A stretch of 64,000 nt of DNA from Gracilariopsis chorda (lineage: Eukaryota > Rhodophyta > Florideophyceae > Gracilariales > Gracilariaceae). The DNA lies in contig NBIV01000088.1 of assembly GCA_003194525.1 (NCBI GenBank), positions 186,001 to 250,000 of the forward strand. Reading direction: 5' to 3'. The translations under genes and the position numbers were made by a program. Of the stretch, positions 41,185 through 50,735 are shown piece by piece. The number at the start of each line of letters is the position of its first letter. The first letter of the stretch is position 1. The notes under the pieces are model-generated. The model saw only the letters and a list, made by a program, of their open reading frames with translations, did not search any database and was not told the DNA's origin.

Positions 41185-43408
41185 CCCTCTTGCGGGCTCA
41201 ATTTGGGACAGAATCTCACTCAATCAAAAACACCTTTTACAACCTCATCTTGCCCTGTTTTGGGCACTCCCAATCTGCGCCACACACTAAGTCAGTCAAC
41301 ACGGGCTCAATTTGAGACAAACGTACATCGTGCTCTGCAAGCTTCTAGCGCATGTGCCGTAGACGCAACAGCCCCGTCGCTGCTGCTGAGCGTCGTTCGA
41401 CTTCTTTCGCCTCGCCACCAGCAGCTCTGCGTTTCTCGCGCCAATACCTCCACCACTTGATCGGCACATCATCGAAGCATTTCCACCTCATGATATTCAC
41501 ATTGTCAGTCACCACAATCGTTTGACTCAAACCACGGTCACCCATTGCCTTTGACCTACTAATCTGCCCTCTCTTTTCTTCCTGGTCGAAATGCACTTGT
41601 CTATTTTGAACTGGGTTCTCACCGCTATGTTTTCGCTCGGAGTTAGGACAACTGTTCTCTTTTTCTGTCAACCACTGCGCTGGAGCACCACCTTCCTTTC
41701 TTGCTCTTACAGCTTTTGTCGGAAGTATTACGGGTTGTGGTCGCCACATCAGCGAATTTGCTGACGAATTCTGCTGCAACAACGTCTCAACGCGTCGCAA
41801 GCAGGTCGTGGGATTCTGTTCTTCGCTAACAATCTTCTTTAGCCTGCTATGAATGATGCCGTCAGATACCCGAGGACTTACACGAATAGGGGTTTCGGGA
41901 AACGATTTCACAATCTTTGAGGGGACGCTGTCTTTCGCAAAGCTCATTATTCGCTCTTTGTTTAACGGCCACAATCCACAGCGGTCGAAACTTTCTATGG
42001 CATGCCTGGAATTCAACGCACGAAACGCGGCAGCGGCGAGTTTGATTTTCATAGCAATGTTTGCGTGGGTGAACTGATTCGAGTACAAGAATATATCCAG
42101 AACATTTCGTACGTTCTCCGAGAAAACCTTGTTGACTCTGTCATCACAGGGCTGCAGTATGTGTGAAGTATTGGCAGGAAGCTGGATTATTTCGATGTTG
42201 CATTTATCGGCTTCGTTCAGCCATTCTACACCCTTGCGAGAGCTATGGCCATCCAACAACAGCAGCACCTTCACTGATTTTGGGACAAACTTGCGTATGA
42301 AATTGTTGAGATGTTCGATAACTGACGGTAATAGAGCTTTGGTAACGGACCCTTTTGCACTGCAACATATATGTGAGTCATCTGGAAGCCAGTTCTTGAG
42401 TGACATCCATTGGTATTCGGGTGAGAGGTTCTTAACAACGTCTTGAGGAAGTGGCATCGTCCAAGATGGCATTAATTTTTTTCCTTGAGCAATAAGGAAA
42501 AGTGGAGCAATGTGACCAGATGCTGATATCATAACTTCAGCGGTTAGATGCTTGCCATTGTCCTTGAGTTTGGTTCTGTATCCTCCGTGTCTACTATTGG
42601 ACGCGTTGTATCCTCGGTATCTTCTACCAAACTTTGCGCAAATACTGGTTTCATCAAGATTCCAGATGCGGTTGGGGTCCAAGAATATATCCGGCATCGA
42701 TTGCTCAAGTCTTTCAATTATCTCTACTAATGTCTTGATGTGGTATGGGTTCTGCGCTAACAATCTCTTGGTGTCGATGTTTTCTGTTTTACGGCAAGTC
42801 AGGGTACGGTTCCTTGCACGAAAGGACCGGAGGGCATAATCGGATGGCATAATTTTGGCGTATCCTTTGCGGCCATCGTTCGCTACTTGTGCCATTAGGG
42901 CTTTTAGTTCGAAATCGCCATAAGTAAAGCCGCGTTCTGCGGCAAATATTGTACGCTCAACGATCATTTTCTCTTCTTCTTCGGTCAAAACCGGTCTGCG
43001 TCCAGCAAAATGTACAGTTGGGTCAAGAAGTTTTCGATATACGTCAGGTGTTTTGTTCCACATCGCATTTCGAAGACGATAAAGTGTGGTTCTGCTGATG
43101 TTTGTCTGCTTCATGATAATGGGGACTGGGGTTTTCTTTTTCAGCTCTTTGACTGCATTTTGGCGTTGTTGTTTTACACTCAGACGCTTGGCGTACGCTG
43201 CCTTTCTACCTGCGGTCTGTTTTCGCATCGAAAGCGGCATGGCCTTTGTGCTTCTTAGAACTTGTATTTTGCTGGGAGGAAGACGTTGGGAGAGCCTGTG
43301 GTGGAATTCAAGGAGATTGGGAATGGGAGAGCAGATTGGGAGTGGAACGTCCTGAAAATCGGAGCGTCTCAAATTGAGCCCTTTCCCAAATTGAGCCCGC
43401 AAGAGGGT
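41184..43408 (-). mobile_element. Intact pogo-type DNA transposon
   Basis: Perfect 25-bp terminal inverted repeats (41184-41208 and 43384-43408, outer end ACCCTC, inner end TTTGGGA) are each flanked by TA (41182-41183 and 43409-43410), the target duplication of Tc1/mariner-pogo elements. Subterminal copies of GGGCTCAATTTGAGAC lie at 41303-41318 and, inverted, at 43366-43381. The element holds one uninterrupted transposase gene. Outside the TA, a further 20-bp inverted similarity (AGTTGAGAATCTCAACGTG) is present on both sides; on the left it is separated from the element by a 26-bp palindromic insertion. The element lies between two divergently transcribed genes. Confidence 0.85.
41345..43240 (-). 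CDS. pogo/Tigger-type DDE transposase, intact
   Basis: Cuts and pastes its own element. The 631-residue product has a basic N-terminal region with a helix-turn-helix of psq type (NISRTTLYRLRNAMW), a second DNA-binding helix region to about residue 130, and the DDE_1 catalytic domain. Catalytic acids are Asp196 (IWNLDETSI), Asp330 (LLLLDGHSS) and Asp366 (LQPCDDRVNK), a DD35D spacing. The C-terminal 150 residues are basic and variable. No stop or frameshift is seen, so the copy could be active. The first ATG is at 43240; the frame is open upstream to 43402. It is a different lineage from the broken copy at 1-1143, judged by unrelated linker sequences. Confidence 0.92.
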   Translation of the reverse strand: MPLSMRKQTAGRKAAYAKRLSVKQQRQNAVKELKKKTPVPIIMKQTNISRTTLYRLRNAMWNKTPDVYRKLLDPTVHFAGRRPVLTEEEEKMIVERTIFAAERGFTYGDFELKALMAQVANDGRKGYAKIMPSDYALRSFRARNRTLTCRKTENIDTKRLLAQNPYHIKTLVEIIERLEQSMPDIFLDPNRIWNLDETSICAKFGRRYRGYNASNSRHGGYRTKLKDNGKHLTAEVMISASGHIAPLFLIAQGKKLMPSWTMPLPQDVVKNLSPEYQWMSLKNWLPDDSHICCSAKGSVTKALLPSVIEHLNNFIRKFVPKSVKVLLLLDGHSSRKGVEWLNEADKCNIEIIQLPANTSHILQPCDDRVNKVFSENVRNVLDIFLYSNQFTHANIAMKIKLAAAAFRALNSRHAIESFDRCGLWPLNKERIMSFAKDSVPSKIVKSFPETPIRVSPRVSDGIIHSRLKKIVSEEQNPTTCLRRVETLLQQNSSANSLMWRPQPVILPTKAVRARKEGGAPAQWLTEKENSCPNSERKHSGENPVQNRQVHFDQEEKRGQISRSKAMGDRGLSQTIVVTDNVNIMRWKCFDDVPIKWWRYWREKRRAAGGEAKEVERRSAAATGLLRLRHMR

Positions 43409-43786
43409 TACACGTTGAGATTCTCAACTGGTACTATGCTAAGGTAGTCTACAGAATCTAGCGTCGATTTCCCAAATTCATTGTAGATTGCTAACTGTAC
43501 CTTTGTATCAACCCTTCGTAGATATACCTTTACGGAGGCCATCTCTCCGTGATGTCAGACAGCTGCGTCAGCGTGTACTTTCCGATACACGCCTGCCTTG
43601 GATGCTCATCGTGTTTGCCCATCTACAGTCTCTAGCTAGCCTAGCTAGTACCCTTGGTAGTGACGGGTATTATTGAAAAGGCAAACCGCGAGCAGGCACA
43701 AGATTTGGTCATCGTTCAAGGATTTGGGTGTCTCGATAGGGCGGAGGATATCACAGAAGGCTTCCAGCGTTGTTTTGTTATATCAT

Positions 43787-45103
43787 ATGACTTACCGTTT
43801 GCGTTCTGGCGCGGGGTTCGTGCTTTCAAGGTCACCGCCCGCATCGTACAACAAGCAATCAGCGTGTTCCACAGCATCGCGTCGTGCAACGTGCGCAACA
43901 GCAGAATCAGAATGGGGCGTTCTGACAGTGGCAGACCGCTATCTCCGACTCTCTCTAACGCTAGCAAGCGGGCAATCTTTCCTTTGGAAAGAGGTTGGAA
44001 CATTCCCGTTCGCACGCTCCTACACAGGTGAAGTACGTGAATGGGCCGGTCCTATCCACAATCAACTTTTCATTTTACGACAAGCTCATCCACAACCACC
44101 CGATTCTGCTACAGACCCCGTTTGGTATCGAGTGGTGAGCTCCTGCAAGACGACAAACGAGGAGGATTCGCAGCAAGTTTTGATGGACTATTTCCGCGCT
44201 TCGATAGATCATAGGCAATTGATGCAATCGTTCTGCGACGCGGATGCAGTATTCAACAACATTTTCCCCTATTACAAAGGGCTACGTACAATACGGCAAG
44301 AACCAGAAGCGACTCTCTTTTCGTTCATTTGCTCGTCTAATAACAATATTAAGCGCATTACGATGCTTGTGTCGTTCCTTGCGTCGCGATATGGAAAGGA
44401 AGTTGGCACGCATAACGGGCAACAGTTTCATGCGTTTCCATCAACTGAGGTTCTTGCAGCAGAAGCAAGCGAAGAAGATCTTCGCGAAGGTGGATTCGGA
44501 TATCGCGCAAAGTTTATCCCTGCCACAGCCAGCGCATTGACGAAAATGGCATGCAGTGAAGGAATGTCTGTAGCAGAAATGCTGTTGAGTTGGCGCAGTT
44601 TAGAGAGAAAGGAAGTGTCCGATAGACTGGTTGAATTCAGTGGAATAGGACGCAAAGTGGCGGGTTGTATTGCATTGATGTCGCTGGATCAGCACGGTGA
44701 AATTCCTGTGGACACTCACGTATGGCAGATTGCGAAACGATACATGCCTGAACTGGACGGCAAGTCACTGACGGATCGAGTGTATGACCGTATTGGGGGT
44801 TTCTTCCGAGAGCGGTTTGGAGAGGATGTCGCTGGGCTTGCGCATAATGTTCTGTTCATTGCGGAGCTGTCGGACTTCAAAAACCTTGTGCCGGACATGG
44901 GCAAGGAAAGCGAGAAGAGAAAGGGGAAGACTAAGCTGAAGGCGGTTTCTGTTAAAACAGGGACTCGGGTTACCAAGTTGAGGAACAGTAGCAAGGGGGA
45001 ACGGGGATCGCGGAATACGAGAGGCCCCAATGGCGTGAGGAAGACAAGCAAGCGAGCGGCGAGAAAGACAGAGAAGACAGGCGAAGACGAACAGAATGCG
45101 TAA
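43787..45103 (+). CDS. OGG1: 8-oxoguanine DNA glycosylase/AP lyase
   Basis: Removes 8-oxoguanine opposite cytosine in base excision repair. The 438-residue product has an N-terminal beta-rich domain (from about VADRYLRLSLTLASGQSFLW), a helical domain with FICSSNNNIKRITMLV, and the helix-hairpin-helix with the Gly/Pro-Asp loop: LVEFSGIGRKVAGCIALMSL containing Lys290, then IPVDTHVWQIA containing Asp309. The 19-residue spacing equals that of human Lys249 and Asp268. The first 35 residues are basic and Ser/Ala-rich, possibly a mitochondrial or plastid signal. The C-terminal 60 residues are Lys/Arg-rich, like a nuclear signal, so dual targeting is plausible. The first in-frame ATG is at 43787; the transposon ends only 378 bp upstream. 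Confidence 0.93.
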   Translation: MTYRLRSGAGFVLSRSPPASYNKQSACSTASRRATCATAESEWGVLTVADRYLRLSLTLASGQSFLWKEVGTFPFARSYTGEVREWAGPIHNQLFILRQAHPQPPDSATDPVWYRVVSSCKTTNEEDSQQVLMDYFRASIDHRQLMQSFCDADAVFNNIFPYYKGLRTIRQEPEATLFSFICSSNNNIKRITMLVSFLASRYGKEVGTHNGQQFHAFPSTEVLAAEASEEDLREGGFGYRAKFIPATASALTKMACSEGMSVAEMLLSWRSLERKEVSDRLVEFSGIGRKVAGCIALMSLDQHGEIPVDTHVWQIAKRYMPELDGKSLTDRVYDRIGGFFRERFGEDVAGLAHNVLFIAELSDFKNLVPDMGKESEKRKGKTKLKAVSVKTGTRVTKLRNSSKGERGSRNTRGPNGVRKTSKRAARKTEKTGEDEQNA

Positions 45104-45607
45104 AAGGGCAAACATGTAAAATTAGGAAAAAGTACTTAAGCAAATGTTTTTTTGTAACGAAAAAAATAACCCCACGTATTTTAGTTAGTAAAAAATTAAA
45201 TACTAGGTTTCACTTCACGGCTTTGCCATAGTCAACTGGTTATGTGGCACAGTGTCACGCTACGCTGTATCCAACCGCAACTGCAAGACACCAGCGCACT
45301 TACACACGACACCTGTCCACGTGTTGCATTACAATTGGCGAAGACTGAGGACACGCGCTGCACAGCGATGGCGAGTCCAATTGCAACAACACGTCACGCG
45401 CACCGACTTTCGTTTCGGAGCTCGCGCGTGACGGAGCGTGTCCCAAGTTGCGACCCAAACGCGCTTTGGCGCCGCCTTGCGCCACAATGCGGGCCATTCT
45501 TCGAAGCGCATTGCGCGCAGCCGCGCCCTCACCCCGCATCAGCCCTCGCTCGCAGCCGCATTGCCTCTTCCTCGTATGGAAACCCCTCCTCCCTCCCCCC
45601 CCAAACT
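45104..45607. promoter_or_regulatory. PQ-loop gene upstream region
   Basis: The frame of the PQ-loop gene is open back to an ATG at 45242, but this part is Arg/Pro/Ser-rich and GC-rich like a leader. It has an E2F-like site (TTTGGCGCCG, 45465-45474) and a short C tract immediately before the chosen ATG. An N-terminal extension of 122 residues cannot be excluded. Confidence 0.45.
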
Positions 45608-46465
45608 ATGATACTCTACGATGCCGCCTCCCTCGCCGTCACCGCCTTGCAACTCGGCCAGTTCCTCCCGCAGCACTATGAAATGGCTGTCAAGAAGTCT
45701 GCCGTAGGCGTTTCGCCATGGTTGCTCTTCTTCAACAGCCTGTACACATATCTCGTCGCTCTCGAGCTCATTCTCGTGGACACCACTGTTTGCACCGCTT
45801 CGCACTTCCGCTGCTTCATGCACGCCCAGCCTCTAATTCAGATGGTCGGCGCCGCCTTTCTGTGTGCCACTATGTGGTACTGGTTTCTCAAGTACTACGA
45901 CGCCAATCACAACCAGGCCGACGCATTCAAACCCCCACCCTACTTCACCCCACAATTAGCGCCAGTCACATTCTTCAACGCCTTTCTTTTCATTTCCGCA
46001 GCCTTCACAGCCGTGGGCTTCGCGCTTTTGCAAATCTTCGGTCGCACAAGCTACCCGCTCGTCACCTACGCCCAGTGGTGCGGACTTCTCGCCGCTGCGC
46101 TCAACGCAATTATGTGGATACCCCAGATATATGTCACTGCCTCCTACGGTCACAAGGGCGATGTCAGCGTTTGGTGGGTGCTTTCTTCCGTTCTTATGGA
46201 CGTGGTGTATTCCGTTTATCTCGCCCGTATGGGCGAGCATTGGACTGTTTGGGCGAACAATGTTCCAGACGGCGTTCAAACTACCGTCTTGCTTTTGCTC
46301 ATCCTACGTCTTGAGTATCTCGATGACATTGCGGGCGTTGATGACTACGGAAATCCTATACACCAACATGCGCATGAAACGGATATGCCGATGCAGCCCG
46401 ATGAATCACAACCGCTACTCTTTAGGACAGATCCTCGTCATCGCGATCAGCTTCAACAAGTTTAG
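45608..46465 (+). CDS. PQ-loop repeat membrane protein
   Basis: A 285-residue protein with about seven membrane-spanning segments and two PQ-loop repeats. The first has LGQFLPQHYEMAVKKSAVGVSP (about residues 13-35), where the PQ pair precedes a basic stretch and GVS. The second has IMWIPQIYVTASYGHKGDVS. The family includes lysosomal and vacuolar cystine and basic amino-acid exporters, the KDEL receptor and SWEET relatives; the substrate here cannot be told from sequence. The C-terminal 45 residues are hydrophilic, with QPLLF near the end, resembling dileucine-type sorting signals (inference). The start at 45608 follows a C-rich leader and places the first membrane segment at the N-terminus, as in the family. 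Confidence 0.75.
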   Translation: MILYDAASLAVTALQLGQFLPQHYEMAVKKSAVGVSPWLLFFNSLYTYLVALELILVDTTVCTASHFRCFMHAQPLIQMVGAAFLCATMWYWFLKYYDANHNQADAFKPPPYFTPQLAPVTFFNAFLFISAAFTAVGFALLQIFGRTSYPLVTYAQWCGLLAAALNAIMWIPQIYVTASYGHKGDVSVWWVLSSVLMDVVYSVYLARMGEHWTVWANNVPDGVQTTVLLLLILRLEYLDDIAGVDDYGNPIHQHAHETDMPMQPDESQPLLFRTDPRHRDQLQQV

Positions 46466-46893
46466 TAACTAACGCACGTCTTCTAACTTGTTTTTCAATA
46501 TTTACTGTGCACCGTCGGACCGTGTTTTGTTCTCGTACATACCAAAATAATTTTCGATCCGATCGCGTGACAAACGGTACCGTTGTACCGAGGGGTAGCT
46601 TATCGTAGGCAGTGATCAACCACCCTTATGACTTCCTTGTCGCTAACCACTCACACTACTCGACATGCCGAACTGCATTTCGCGCATGTTGTGAACCATT
46701 ACGCTGGTACAGAAGTCCAGGAAAAATCGTGGGGAACGCCAAGAGGAGTATACCCCTCAATCTTTTTACCTCATTTGTTAGTCCTTGTATGGTTCTAAAA
46801 CAAAAACGTCCCCCTTTTTGCACAACTGCCACTCTTGTTCCGACTGTTCTGCTTTTGGGACGCGCTTGTTTTGTGCGATACCCTTCAAGAAAG

Positions 46894-47406
46894 CTATGCG
46901 GCTGGCGTCATGAATGTCGGGTCCTCAGATTCTTCCTTACAACGTCTCCTTCTGTCAGGGTTCGACGGACAGAAACTCTTGGCAATTGCGTCATTCATCG
47001 GCATGATGTACATCACGTCAGTCTTATCGTTTTGCTAGCTTCAGCAACTCGGCCAGAAGAGAACATCAACACTTACCTCATGTTTCTTGAGATTGCGAAG
47101 AGAGACTGTATGCGATGGGTTGTAGCGACATCTCGGTAGTAGAGGATCTGCCATCACAACATCATTTCTGCTCAGCTCCTCACCAGACAAGAAATCCCCG
47201 TCAACGGTTTCCTCGAAGACCCGTTTCACGACCTGAGTGCGGGCGACGCAGAGTTCCAACTGTTGATCGGCAATGTTTCGCTTCAAACTCTTGAGAGTAT
47301 ATTCCTTAGTTGGAACAACCCCCTGAGTGAATCCGAGCAGATACTCTGCATCATCCAACGTACTGCCCAAACGGCAGTGTCGAAACTTGCGTCGCCCGCC
47401 ACCCAT
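46894..47406 (-). CDS. CHHC-type zinc-finger protein, two exons
   Basis: Exon 1 is 47406-47077 and exon 2 is 46977-46894, joined across a 99-bp intron (GTAAGT...CCAAG). The spliced 137-residue product carries a perfect CHHC finger: Cys93-x5-His99-x9-His109-x3-Cys113, with Cys113 contributed by exon 2 and followed by Pro as in the family. CHHC fingers are known in U11-48K of the minor spliceosome, the tRNA methyltransferase TRM13 and GTSF1-type proteins. The 90 preceding residues are helical and charged, and no methyltransferase domain follows, so TRM13 is unlikely. A U11-48K-like protein is one reading. The acceptor was chosen because it alone restores the finger, so cDNA evidence would settle it. 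Confidence 0.6.
46978..47076 (-). other. Intron of the CHHC zinc-finger gene
   Basis: Donor GAG/GTAAGT is a strong consensus. Acceptor CCAAG/AGT is moderate, with CTGAC about 42 bp upstream as a possible branch point. Reading through without splicing ends the frame shortly after His109. Confidence 0.6.
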
Positions 47407-48953
47407 GCGATTCGGCTTTGAGGTGTATTAGCTGTGGTTGTTGAAACCCTGTTTCACGGCGTGAAGTGCTGCTTAGAATAATGCGTATGGATGTGCGGTC
47501 GTCTTTCTTCTTCTGTTCCCAAAGAAGAAGTCGGTTTGCTTTCCTTCATCGTCAACGATGGCTCTCAGGGTACAGTATCTTATGTATCCCTACAGGGAAA
47601 CTAGGTTCTCGTGCGTGAAGGACAGTTTCTATGTCCCAACGGATCCACTAACTTTGATGGCAGATGTGGAAGGTTGCACAAACTAACATTCTTGATGGTT
47701 ATTGAGCAATGGTTTGTAACTGAAACCTGAAACAAGAGCGTGATAAAAGCGCTAAACGTCATGCGGCTCGGGACGCACTATGCAGTTTTTGAAGATATGT
47801 AAGTTCCTAAATCAAATCGGTATGTTGCTCTGGTGTTTGCCATGAAGCAATGAGGCCAGTACCTGAACCATGAGCCATGCAGGAAAGTCGACGAGAAGCA
47901 TGGGCCAAATTCGGAGAAACCCGAAGGGACCGCAACGGATTTTGCTGTGACAGCGGTGCGACGGTGCACTCCCTTGATATTTTCGTTCAAACGACAATCG
48001 AATGGGTTACAGGGTTATAACCCTTTACCACGACAACAGAACGAGATACAGCTAATTCGTAATTACGGTCTCCGGTGATTGCTTCGCCGATGGCCCTTTG
48101 TATAACGGAGAGAAGAACTCGATGAGCTTGATTGTTTGTTCATTATGACCGAGAGGAAGAATAATATAACTTGCCTTTTGCATGACTGTGGGCCACATCT
48201 CGCACCGATCGGTATACATGGCTCCGCATCTTTCTGTGTTTATAGAATCAATCAACTTTGTCTCTTGTCCAAGAGCTTGGGAGGAAGCGTTGTCGTGGAG
48301 CGCCATGGGCTTTGAAAGCGAAGGGCTCACTGTTGAGTCACGGTAGTACTCAACACTCAGATGACGCACCTCGGGAAGAAGTGCTGAAGAGCTTGTTAAG
48401 CTGCTGATCGCCGGTTATAACAACATGTAGCATTTCGTACTACGATGCCCGAAAAGAAGAGAATGTCGGAGGTCTGTGCTTCCGTTGCAATCGGAGGAAA
48501 GGATTACGCGCCTAATAGAGATACCAAGAGAGTATTATGCAGCAAAGGGCATTGAAGTTGTTAGTTTTCCTAACCACGGAGAGAAAGGTTGAATGGCAGC
48601 TCAAACCTGCCCATCGTTGATACAACGGATTAAATATTTTGGTCGCTGATAATCCCCGAGCGTAGTCCAAGAAATTGGAGGGGAAGCCGAAGGGTGAAGC
48701 AGCGATTGGGACTTGTACTGAAACTAGGTAGTATTCACTAAAACTAGAAATTGAGTCTCTGACATTACGTAGAGTGCTCAGAATTATGGAGAGTGAGTGC
48801 AACACAAAAAGCCAAACGCTGCAAGAAAGCTTGCAGTTCGGGCAAGGGCTGCTCGACAGGATCGCGAATAACATAGTTAGATCTTGTTGTTTGATACAAG
48901 ACGACAAGCGGAGAGCAAAAGATTAGGACAACTCATGGACGAGCGATAAGAGT
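47407..48953. other. Intergenic stretch, one possible coding exon
   Basis: 1.5 kb between the CHHC gene and eL19. A 105-codon minus-strand frame (48052-48369), starting with GTG and with plausible composition (HLSVEYYRDSTVSPSLSKP...), might be an exon of an unrecognised gene, but I cannot support it further. Confidence 0.3.
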
Positions 48954-49612
48954 TTACGAAGCAGTAGGACGAGCGGTACCCGCCTGCTTACGACGCTCTT
49001 CAAGACGAGCGGCCTTACGGTCCCTAGCAGCACGACTCTTGAGACGGCGAGCTTCATACTGTTCCGCAAGGGCCTTAGCACGAGCCTTTTCAGCCTTAGC
49101 CTTATGAATGGAGTCCATTAGAACTCTCCTATTCTTAAAGACGTTTCCCTTGCACCTGAGATAAAGCTCGTGATACAAATACCTATCGATCTTCTTCGCC
49201 TCGCGGTATTTGCAAAGCAGGTTTCGTAGGACTCGCTGACGCCTCATCCAGAGCACTTTCTGGGGGAGACGAGCATCGCGCGTTCCCAGACGCTTTCCGT
49301 AGCCGCAGTGTCGGCCTTTACTCTTTGCGGCGTGCAGCTTGCGAACTCTTGCACGCGAGTGAACGGTGACGGGCTTCTTAATGATGAGACCGTCCGACAC
49401 AAGTTTACGGATATTTTGTCCTAACGCGGGTGAGTGAAAAGCGACGTTAGACGTGCTTCTGCGGGGAAGGTGGTGGTGGTAGAGTTGTGGAGCAACTTAC
49501 TGGAGTTGGCGACGGCGATCTCCTGGATCTCGTTGGGGTCAAGCCATACCTTGTTCCTGCCGCAACGCAGAACGGAGGCGGCAAGCCTCTTCTGCAACTT
49601 GAGCGACACCAT
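48954..49612 (-). CDS. RPL19: Cytosolic ribosomal protein eL19, two exons
   Basis: A component of the large cytosolic ribosomal subunit. Exon 1 is 49612-49501 ([20 protein letters not shown]...) and exon 2 is 49420-48954, joined across an 80-bp intron (GTAAGT...GTTAG). The join yields [20 protein letters not shown], exactly the family sequence. The 192-residue product continues with [20 protein letters not shown]-like core (here [20 protein letters not shown]) and the long basic C-terminal helix. The length fits (about 190-196). The early intron is typical of ribosomal protein genes in intron-poor genomes. Confidence 0.95.
49421..49500 (-). other. eL19 intron 1
   Basis: An 80-bp GT-AG intron with donor GTAAGT and acceptor GCGTTAG. 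It is needed to join the two conserved parts of eL19 in frame. Confidence 0.95.
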
Positions 49613-50735
49613 GACGGCGACGACGCGGTATCCGATGTGATGCGGACGGGGACGCGCGCGATCCTCTGGGCACAATGGTCACCGTCGACAATAATACCAT
49701 ACCGCCCGTCGTAGCACAGCGCCGTCGGACATCGGCGAAAACGTGTCCACGAATCAAAAAAGATACACGTTTTACACGTGACCACGAATGCCACCGCGGC
49801 CAGTAGAAAAGGAGCACTGCGCAGGCGAACGGATTACAGCAGCGGGGGTGGCGGTTGGAAACGGTGACGGGGGCTGTCACGACGTAGAAGTAAGCGAATT
49901 GGAAGATTGGGATATCGAAAGCGAGCACGCAGCAACGTGATTGGGCACACGAAATCGAGAAGGGGCGCGGCGGGCGGCAGACAGCGCGCCAAGTGCACCG
50001 CGTGGCCACGACGCAACAACCAGCCAATGAGGATGCGCGCGACGCACTGTGCGCCGCGGCGCGGCGTGACGATGCGAGTGGAACAATAGAAAGAAGCGAC
50101 GTTGCAGTCGGCCAATGGGCGTGCTGGGCGGCGGGAGTTCCACACTTGTTCCACCCGCCGCTGTCCAGCGCCGCGCAAACGAGGCCGATTTTGAGAGCGG
50201 GCGATTGTGTCACGCTGGCGCCTTTGGTTGCTCGCACAAAGCTCTGTCAGAGAACAAACACGCCTTCGTCGTGCGCCCGCCACCGCCTTCTGCTCAAGCC
50301 TTCCACCCCGACATCCGGCGCCCTGAGCGCTGTTATCGCCCGCCCGACCCCGCCACCGACACCACCACCGCCACTGCCACCGACACCGACACCGACACCG
50401 CCACCGTCACATCTTCAGTCTCCGTCCTCCTCTCCTACATACACGCACACACACACCCCCCCCTCCCCCTCCTGTCAAGACAGCCCCCAAGTCCACCTGG
50501 TGCAAACTTTCTCTATCCTCCCCCCCCCCCCCCGCCGTGTCTCACCTACCCCCCTGCCTTTCAGGAATGCAACCTCCACCTTTGTCACTCTTTCACTTCA
50601 CTAACCCACTTCGGTAGTGTCTCAACCACTACTCCCGCCTCCCACACCACCCTTCCCAAACCCCTCCACCTCCACTCCTCCCTCCCCAAGTCCCCCCTCT
50701 ACAAACCGTCCCATCCCCAACAACCACAACCACAA
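49613..50735. promoter_or_regulatory. Divergent promoter region of eL19 and the RING/RBR-like gene
   Basis: 1.1 kb between divergent start codons. It contains CCAAT boxes on the plus strand at 50024-50028 and 50112-50116, CACCGA-type short repeats (about 50350-50405), and a 14-base C run (50520-50533) about 200 bp before the RING/RBR start. No gene is seen. Confidence 0.5.

Noticed and set aside
45216-45290. tRNA-like D-arm sequence (TAGTCAACTGGTTA)
   Set aside because: No matching T-arm, anticodon stem or acceptor stem could be drawn.
45242-45607. 122-residue N-terminal extension of the PQ-loop protein
   Set aside because: Arg/Pro/Ser-rich GC-driven sequence with promoter-like motifs; the PQ-loop family starts directly with a membrane segment, as at 45608.
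48052-48369. Possible coding exon of 105 codons
   Set aside because: Plausible composition, but no ATG at its start, no splice partners found and no family similarity.
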